64,000 nt of DNA from Bdellovibrionales bacterium (GTDB lineage Bacteria; Bdellovibrionota; Bdellovibrionia; Bdellovibrionales; JAGQZY01). How positions within the stretch are numbered: the first letter of the stretch is position 1; every line of letters starts with the position of its first letter. Both the position numbers and the translations under genes were made by a program. The notes below the pieces were generated by a model. It saw nothing but the letters and a program-made list of their open reading frames with translations, ran no database searches and was not told the origin of the DNA. Location: assembly GCA_019750295.1 (NCBI GenBank), contig JAIEOS010000009.1:1-64000 (forward strand), read 5' to 3'. Shown piece by piece: positions 58,721 through 64,000 of this stretch.

Positions 58721-58735
58721 ATTTGTTGTACAAAT
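58721..58735 (+). promoter_or_regulatory. Possible operator before the acyl-CoA dehydrogenase gene
   Basis: ATTTGT-TGT-ACAAAT is a perfect 6-3-6 inverted repeat 46 bases before the GTG start of the FadE-type gene. It sits just after a weak promoter (TTGATA 58686-58691, 17 bases, TTAAGT 58709-58714), the right place for a repressor of fatty-acid degradation. The regulator is unknown. Confidence 0.35.
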
Positions 58736-58780
58736 GTCCCTTCTCAAATACCATAATTCCATACATTAAGGGGGTCCTTC

Positions 58781-61303
58781 GTGGATTTACTAGCATACTT
58801 TGGTTTCCTTTTAGGAGACTGTTTTTGGACTTGTTTCGCTGGAGTTGTTTTTGTTGCGGTTGTCCTGGGTTATTGGGGCGCACCCCTCATCCTATGGACG
58901 ATATTCGCAGGCGTGGTTCTTGTCGGATACAATGCGCCGGTGTGGTTACTCGCTGTAACTCTCGGAGTTGCGGTGATCTTCAATATTCCGATGCTCAGAA
59001 CACTTTTAGTTTCGGGACCCATTCTTGGTCTTCTTAAAAAGCTGCAAGTGTTTCCGAAAATTTCGGAGACCGAGAGAACCGCTCTGGAAGCGGGTGTGGT
59101 GTGGGTGGAGTCCGAACTTTTTTCGGGAACTCCCAACTTCAAAAAAATTCTGGAAGAGCCCTATCCCGAGCTCACCGCTAAAGAGAAAACATTTTTAGAT
59201 TCAAAAATTGATCAGCTCTGTGATCTCGTCGATGACTGGTCCCTCTGGGAAACGCGCGAGCTTCCGAAGGCGGCTTGGGACTTTATTAAAAAAGAAAAAT
59301 TGTTTGGAATGATCATTCCCGAGAAAGAGGGTGGACTTGGATTTTCCGCGCTCGCTCACTCGGATATTATTTCTAAGATTTCAACTCACTCGGTGCCGCT
59401 CGGAGTGTTGGTCATGGTTCCCAACTCTTTAGGACCCGCCGAGTTGCTCTTGCATTATGGAACAGATGCACAAAAGAAAAAATATTTAAGTCGTCTTGCC
59501 AATGGCGAAGAGATTCCTTGTTTCGCTCTGACGGAGCCTGGTGCAGGTAGCGATGCCGGCAATATTCAGTCCTCAGGTGAAATCTATAAAGGCACCGACG
59601 GAAAGCTCTATATCAAACTGAGCTGGAACAAACGTTGGATTACGCTCGCCGCAATCTCGACAGTTCTGGGTGTGGCGTTCCGATTGCGCGATCCGAACAA
59701 TCTTCTCGGTAAAGGGGAAGATTTGGGAATTACATGCGCGTTGATTCCAACGACCACGAAAGGCGTCACGATCGGTCGTCGTCACGATCCATTGGGTGTC
59801 CCTTTCTTTAACTGTCCGACCCAAGGTCACGATGTCGTGATTGATGTGGAAGAGTGCGTGGTCGGTGGTGTTGCCGGCTGCGGTAAAGGCTGGGGAATGT
59901 TAATGGATTGCTTGGCTGCAGGCCGAGGGATTTCGCTCCCAGCGCAAGGGGCTGGAGCTGGTAAATACGCTGTGCGCGCCGTTTCGGCCCACGTGACCAA
60001 CCGTAAACAGTTTGGTGTCAACATTGGTAAACTCGAGGGCGTCGAAGATGCTCTCGCGCGCATCGTTGGTTTGAGCTACGTGATGGAGTCTTGTCGTAAG
60101 TTCACGGCGGGAGCACTGGATAAAGGAATTAAGCCTCCGGTCGTAACGGCCATCGCAAAGTACTACAACACCGAAATGATGAGAAAAGTGATCAATGATT
60201 CGATGGACGTCCTCGGTGGCGCCGCGATTTCTCGCGGACCCCGCAACGTGATGTCTCACGCTTATATCGCGGCTCCGATTGCGATTACGGTTGAAGGCGC
60301 AAACATCATGACACGAACTTTGATCATCTTTGGACAGGGAGCTCTTCGTGCGCATCCATTTGCGTATCACGAGGTGGCCGCTGTTGAGAAGGGCGATAAG
60401 AAAGGCTTTGATAGAGCTTTCTGGGGCCACATCGGGCACATCATTAAGAACACCTTCCGCTCGATCGTTCTCAGTTGGACTCGAGGATACTTTGTGGTCA
60501 CTCCGGGCGGACCGCTTCGCCGTTACTATCAAAAACTGACATGGGCTTCGGCGTCGTTTGCCATTATGTCAGATATCGCTATGGGAACTCTGGGTGGTAA
60601 ATTAAAAATGAAGGGGAACCTTACGGGTCGTTATGCCGACATTTTAGGTTGGATGTATTTGGCGACCTCGGTGATTCGCCGTTACGAGCACGAAGGGCAT
60701 AAAGAAGATCTTCCGGTTGTTGAGTTTGCGTTGAAGCACGCGTTTAACGAAATTCAAAAAGGCTTTGAAGGTATTTTTCAAAACATCGATGCTCCGATTT
60801 TGGGTTGGATTTTCAAAGGACCATTTAGCTGGTGGTGCCGTATGAATACATTCACATCGGGAATCAATGATGGTCTGACGCACAAAGTGGCGGATCTGAT
60901 TCAGCAAGACAGCACTCAGCGCGATCGATTGACGGAAAATATTTATCTTCCTAACCACAAGCCGAAAGAAGCGATCACTCGTCTAGATATCGCATTTAAG
61001 GCAGTCAAGAAGGCGGAAGAGATCGAGAGCAAGGTGCGAAAAGCCGTTCGTTCGAAGAAGCTTCCTAAGATCAAGAACGACACGATTTATCAAGAGGCGC
61101 TCAATGCTGGCGTGATCACTCGGGAAGAGTTTGATCAAGTGAAGAAGGCCTCTGAGCTTCGTTGGGACGCGATCCAGGTGGACGACTTCAGTCAAGAAGA
61201 GTACATCCACCATAAAGGACAGATTAAAGGATCAGGCGTTTCTGGGGCGGCCGACGCGGCTAAGAATGGCGCCGCCAATGATAAAAAAGATCAGTACAAT
61301 TAG
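58781..61303 (+). CDS. fadE: FadE-type acyl-CoA dehydrogenase
   Basis: First oxidation step of fatty-acid beta-oxidation. The 840-residue protein matches the long FadE/YafH form (814 in E. coli). Two or three N-terminal hydrophobic helices (1-75) anchor it to the membrane. The flavin domain has PEKEGGLGFSALAHSDII, CFALTEPGAGSDAGNIQ and KRWITLAAISTVLGVAFRL; then FNCPTQGHDVVIDVEECVVGG and VLGGAAISRGPRNVM. The C-terminal part is the FadE-specific helical extension. The GTG start follows AAGGGGG. Its last 72 bases overlap the end of the convergent transporter gene. E. coli FadE is regulated by FadR; here a palindrome at 58721 is a candidate site. Confidence 0.95.
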   Translation: MDLLAYFGFLLGDCFWTCFAGVVFVAVVLGYWGAPLILWTIFAGVVLVGYNAPVWLLAVTLGVAVIFNIPMLRTLLVSGPILGLLKKLQVFPKISETERTALEAGVVWVESELFSGTPNFKKILEEPYPELTAKEKTFLDSKIDQLCDLVDDWSLWETRELPKAAWDFIKKEKLFGMIIPEKEGGLGFSALAHSDIISKISTHSVPLGVLVMVPNSLGPAELLLHYGTDAQKKKYLSRLANGEEIPCFALTEPGAGSDAGNIQSSGEIYKGTDGKLYIKLSWNKRWITLAAISTVLGVAFRLRDPNNLLGKGEDLGITCALIPTTTKGVTIGRRHDPLGVPFFNCPTQGHDVVIDVEECVVGGVAGCGKGWGMLMDCLAAGRGISLPAQGAGAGKYAVRAVSAHVTNRKQFGVNIGKLEGVEDALARIVGLSYVMESCRKFTAGALDKGIKPPVVTAIAKYYNTEMMRKVINDSMDVLGGAAISRGPRNVMSHAYIAAPIAITVEGANIMTRTLIIFGQGALRAHPFAYHEVAAVEKGDKKGFDRAFWGHIGHIIKNTFRSIVLSWTRGYFVVTPGGPLRRYYQKLTWASASFAIMSDIAMGTLGGKLKMKGNLTGRYADILGWMYLATSVIRRYEHEGHKEDLPVVEFALKHAFNEIQKGFEGIFQNIDAPILGWIFKGPFSWWCRMNTFTSGINDGLTHKVADLIQQDSTQRDRLTENIYLPNHKPKEAITRLDIAFKAVKKAEEIESKVRKAVRSKKLPKIKNDTIYQEALNAGVITREEFDQVKKASELRWDAIQVDDFSQEEYIHHKGQIKGSGVSGAADAAKNGAANDKKDQYN

Positions 61304-62497
61304 TATCGAGACTCGTGGGTTGTCAGTCGTAAGACTGACAGCTCCTACCGCCAGTGGCCCTAAGATGGCCGAAAATTTTCCCACCATATTATAAAATCCA
61401 AAGAATTCTCCGGCTTGATCTCGCGGAGTCATTTTGCCAAAGAATGAGCGGCTCATGGCTTGGAGTCCACCCTGAACTAGACCGATCACGATGGCGAGAC
61501 CGTAAAACTCCGCCGCATTGGAGATAAAATAGCTATAAACGGTCGCTAGCGAGTAGATGGCAAGTCCCACGTAAATAGAGGGTTTATCGCCAATCTTTTG
61601 CGCCAGCCAGGCGTATATGAGAGTGGCGGGGAATCCAATAAACTGAACTAAAATAATGGCCAGGATAAGGTCACTGGATTTGAGGCCGATCGACAGAGCA
61701 AAATCCACAGCCATTTTGATAATGGTATTTACCCCATCGATATAAAAGATATATGCGGCCAAAAATAAAAAAAGATCGCGATGCTGGCGCATCTGTAAAA
61801 AGGTTTGTCGAAATCGTCGAAACGATTCGCTTAGCGGCGCGCGCGCGGTGGACTTGTTCTCCTTCACAAAAAAGAACAGGGGGAGGCTAAAAAGAATCCA
61901 CCAAACACAAACAGTGATGAAAGACCATTGCACGGCGCGCGCGGTATTTTCGATTCCCAAGAGCTCTGGGTGAGCCGTCATGATCGCGTTGATCACGATA
62001 AGAATGCCGCCGCCGAGGTATCCGAGGGAGAATCCCAGGCTCGAAACGAAGGAAATGTTCTTTTCGGTCGAAACGTCGACGAGGAGGGCATCATAAAAAA
62101 TGTTACTCAGCCAGTAGCCGATGTTCGAAATGGTGAAGAATATAATGGCAGTTTGCCAGTCTCCTCGAGAAATAAAGAAAAAAGGAATGAGCGTCAGAGC
62201 GCCGACGGTCGTAAAAATTCCGAGGAGCCATTTTTTTTTATGGCTCACGTCGGCCAAAGTTCCCATGAAAGGAGCGATCAAAAAGACGATGATACTGTTG
62301 GCCGAGTTTGAGAGTCCTAAATAAAAAGTGGACTGAGAAGCACTGAGATCGCTGGCCCAGTATTCTTTAAAAAAAATGGGGAAAAAAACGGCAATAACTG
62401 TGGTGGTGTAAGCCGAGTTGGCCCAGTCCGCAAGAGCCCAAGACCAAGATTGTCGATCGATGCCAGAGAACAAGTGCCTTATTTTTGAGCGAGTCAT
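61232..62497 (-). CDS. UMF1-type major facilitator (Atg22-like)
   Basis: A 421-residue transporter with about 12 membrane helices. The family signature is WALADWANSAYTTTVIAVFFPIFFKEYWA at the start, FLIAPFMGTLADVSHKKKWLL, SNIFYDALLVDVS, SSLGFSLGYLGGGILIVINAIM and GLVQGGLQAMSRSFFGKMTP, as in UMF1/Atg22 vacuole-effluxer-like proteins, thought to export amino acids. Last helix VLIFFIIGGAILSRV ends near the stop. Its 3' end overlaps the FadE gene by 72 bases on the opposite strand; both reading frames look real over the overlap. Confidence 0.92.
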   Translation of the reverse strand: MTRSKIRHLFSGIDRQSWSWALADWANSAYTTTVIAVFFPIFFKEYWASDLSASQSTFYLGLSNSANSIIVFLIAPFMGTLADVSHKKKWLLGIFTTVGALTLIPFFFISRGDWQTAIIFFTISNIGYWLSNIFYDALLVDVSTEKNISFVSSLGFSLGYLGGGILIVINAIMTAHPELLGIENTARAVQWSFITVCVWWILFSLPLFFFVKENKSTARAPLSESFRRFRQTFLQMRQHRDLFLFLAAYIFYIDGVNTIIKMAVDFALSIGLKSSDLILAIILVQFIGFPATLIYAWLAQKIGDKPSIYVGLAIYSLATVYSYFISNAAEFYGLAIVIGLVQGGLQAMSRSFFGKMTPRDQAGEFFGFYNMVGKFSAILGPLAVGAVSLTTDNPRVSILIVLIFFIIGGAILSRVGRPRNA

Positions 62498-62601
62498 CCT
62501 GACATCTTAAGAATTTACGCTGCTAAATGTCTAGAGAATAAGTTTGAATTCTTAGCCCTCAGGTCTTTATTATTACACTTAAGCAACTTAAGGAGACCTA
62601 A

Positions 62602-63309
62602 ATGAAACTATTTTTTAACGTATTGCTTTTAGCGGTTGCGGGAATTTTTCTCGCGAATTGCTCGGGCGGCACTGCAAGTCCTAAAACAGATGACGAAAAA
62701 ACAATTTACTCAATCGCAGTGGATATGGGTAAAAAACTACAGACTTTCCAACTTTCTGATCAAGAGTTGAAAGTTTTCCGTAAAGGTTTGATGGACGGTC
62801 TAAAAGACGCGAAGCCGGAATTAGATGTTCGTCAACAGATCGTAAACGTCGGAACTCTTGTTCAAAAGAGATCTGCTCTGTTTGCTGAGAAAGAAAAGAA
62901 AGATTCTGAATCTTTCATCAACGAAGCCGCTAAAGAAGCCGGCGCACAAAAAACGGAGAGCGGTTTGATCTATCGCGAAACTCAAGCGGGCACGGGCGAA
63001 ACGCCAAAAGCCACTGACAAAGTAAAAGTGCACTACCACGGAACTTTGAGAGATCAAACGGTGTTTGATAGCTCTAGAGATCGCGGAACTCCTGCAACAT
63101 TCCCACTCAATGGTGTGATTCCTTGCTGGACTGAAGGCGTTCAAAAAATGAAAGTCGGCGGTAAAGCCACTCTCGTTTGCCCTGCGGACATCGCGTACAA
63201 AGATCGCGGCGCTCCTCCAGTGATTAAGCCAGGTGCGGCTCTTAAGTTCGAAGTTGAACTTCTTGAGATCGTTAAAGACGAAACTGGTCCTGCTACGAAG
63301 AAAAAATAA
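62602..63309 (+). CDS. FKBP-type peptidyl-prolyl isomerase lipoprotein
   Basis: A 235-residue lipoprotein (lipid Cys20 in GIFLANC) of the Mip/FkpA type. The N-terminal dimerisation helices (about 25-120: DMGKKLQTFQLSDQELKVFRKGLMDGLKDAKPEL) precede the FKBP core: SGLIYRETQAGTGETPKATDKVKVHYHGTLRDQTVFDSSRDRGTPATFPLNGVIPCWTEGVQKMKVGGKATLVCPADIAYKDRGAPPVIKPGAALKFEVELLEI. The usual VI-x-GW becomes VIPCW, so a Gly is replaced by Cys. AAGGAG precedes ATG 62602. It folds proteins outside the cytoplasm. Confidence 0.95.
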   Translation: MKLFFNVLLLAVAGIFLANCSGGTASPKTDDEKTIYSIAVDMGKKLQTFQLSDQELKVFRKGLMDGLKDAKPELDVRQQIVNVGTLVQKRSALFAEKEKKDSESFINEAAKEAGAQKTESGLIYRETQAGTGETPKATDKVKVHYHGTLRDQTVFDSSRDRGTPATFPLNGVIPCWTEGVQKMKVGGKATLVCPADIAYKDRGAPPVIKPGAALKFEVELLEIVKDETGPATKKK

Positions 63310-63334
63310 AGAACTGCCACAGCAGTTTTAAATG

Positions 63335-63367
63335 AAAAAAGCCTGGCAAACGTCAGGCTTTTTTTTT
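63335..63367 (+). terminator. Rho-independent terminator
   Basis: AAAAAAGCCTG and CAGGCTTTTTTTTT enclose GCAAACGT; a long T run follows. It stands 26 bases after the FKBP stop. The rest of the gap to 63582 (215 bp) shows no gene. Confidence 0.85.
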
Positions 63368-63582
63368 GTTCTGTGAAAATCAAATCTCTCCTGGAGTCAC
63401 AAATATCCCAGCCGATGCGGTTCGTTTCATATCGAGACACAGGAACGCATCCTTTGACGAAGAAAGTTAAAAATATTCGTAAATCTGTCGATAAGTGAAG
63501 TGTTGGAAATTTATAAACATTCAAACTTTTTTCGAGTTCGTTGGCTCGCGCTCACCATTGGCGTGGACGAAGGTTAGCCCGT

Positions 63583-64000
63583 ATGAAATGGATTCAATTG
63601 TTAATTCGAATAAGTTCTTTCGGCGTTTTAGCTCTCGCTATTTTTGCTGCACAGAACTGCACGCAATTTAAATCTGCTTCCACTGAGTCCGGAATTAGGT
63701 CCTTGGACTCAACCGGGGTGAGCGTTCTGCCGGATGCGCAAAGATGGGCCGCGAGCCCCACTAAGTCCTGTGCCTCGGGGTTTTCATCTTTTGGGAATCA
63801 ATGTGTGGCCTCTTATGCCCCCCATCTTTCGCTGTCTTCGCAAGACATCGCACCTGGGGGCTCGGTTATTGTGCAGTGGAGCGGTGGTGTTTACGCAGCG
63901 ACTTGTTCTCTGACGTTGAGTGATAGTCAGAGGACGGGATATGCTCCATGGGCGCCATCCGCGCAAGGATCTCACCGGGTGGACCATTTAACCCTCGACA
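63583..64000 (+). CDS. Lipoprotein with Q-N-C lipobox (partial)
   Basis: Starts at ATG 63583 after GAAGG and runs off the right edge; 139 residues are visible. The signal is MKWIQLLIRISSFGVLALAIFAAQNC with cysteine 26 as the putative lipid attachment; the residues A-Q-N before it are unusual, as in the protein at 37262. Later cysteines lie in TKSCASGF, GNQCVAS and AATCSLTL. The part GSVIVQWSGGVYAATCSL looks like an Ig-like beta-sandwich. Function unknown. Confidence 0.75.
   Translation, partial: MKWIQLLIRISSFGVLALAIFAAQNCTQFKSASTESGIRSLDSTGVSVLPDAQRWAASPTKSCASGFSSFGNQCVASYAPHLSLSSQDIAPGGSVIVQWSGGVYAATCSLTLSDSQRTGYAPWAPSAQGSHRVDHLTLD

Noticed and set aside
1-64000. tRNA, rRNA, CRISPR array, prophage or insertion sequence
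   Set aside because: I looked for T-loop motifs, regular short repeats, transposase or integrase proteins and found none.

Overview
The window looks like chromosome of a Gram-negative bacterium of the Bdellovibrionota (Bdellovibrio-like). The pointers are a mitochondrial-type aconitase, a DUF3015/DUF4105 secreted pair, many lipoproteins and outer-membrane barrels, several of them without wide relatives I recognise, lipoproteins with an unusual Q-N-C lipobox, an HD-GYP-like protein with a degenerate signature and a secreted L,D-transpeptidase. No rRNA, tRNA, CRISPR, transposase or phage module was seen. The assignment is by gene content only; no marker phylogeny was possible.

Layout. 1-6900: end of a possible GH19-like enzyme, aconitase, the DUF3015/DUF4105 pair, and a C39-peptidase lipoprotein with its PA2779-type partner. 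7100-13900: a degenerate aldehyde dehydrogenase with a PhoD-like phosphatase, a LysR regulator, a von Willebrand lipoprotein, and an OmpV/lipoprotein/MscS operon. 14000-19900: PlsC, a cysteine-rich secreted protein, a glycosyltransferase, an HD phosphohydrolase, and an aldo/keto reductase lacking its histidine. 19900-29200: housekeeping genes (maf, hisS, yebC, rRNA pseudouridine synthase, an SDR, a second glycosyltransferase, ferredoxin, ppk1). 29200-37200: secreted proteins, a deoxyhypusine-synthase-like enzyme, ppx, argH-argG, a secreted arginine/agmatine deiminase-like enzyme, and a [2Fe-2S] protein. 37200-46700: Q-N-C lipoprotein, trypsin-like lipoprotein protease, dihydroorotase, HEAT-repeat protein, L,D-transpeptidase, outer-membrane proteins, NfuA-type scaffold. 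46900-54500: a long-leader operon for an outer-membrane barrel, a giant lipoprotein of about 1657 residues and an rRNA-methyltransferase-like enzyme. 54500-64000: Gly-rich lipoprotein, DedA, cyclophilin, a gene-free 670-bp region, FadE-type acyl-CoA dehydrogenase, UMF1-type transporter, FKBP lipoprotein, and a truncated Q-N-C lipoprotein.

The most unusual content is non-coding. Between 58112 and 58780 there is a candidate small RNA on the minus strand made of consecutive hairpins that each show a run of five to seven C in the loop and ending in a strong terminator. Next to it lies a 162-bp element with 34-bp perfect inverted ends. At least five genes in the window have five or six consecutive G at the ribosome binding site, which makes them natural candidates for pairing with those loops. 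Two other very long near-perfect palindromes separate convergent genes at 37196-37250 and 54385-54471. The deoxyhypusine-synthase-like gene has a leader with two mutually exclusive pairings, one of which would hide its ribosome binding site. The pseudouridine synthase gene appears to be leaderless.

Functional links that can be read: polyphosphate synthesis (ppk1) and hydrolysis (ppx) are both present; argG-argH sit beside an arginine/agmatine deiminase-like gene and near the polyamine-type enzyme; and envelope genes (acyltransferase, channel, lipoproteins, barrels, transpeptidase) dominate the rest, as expected for an organism that invests in its surface.
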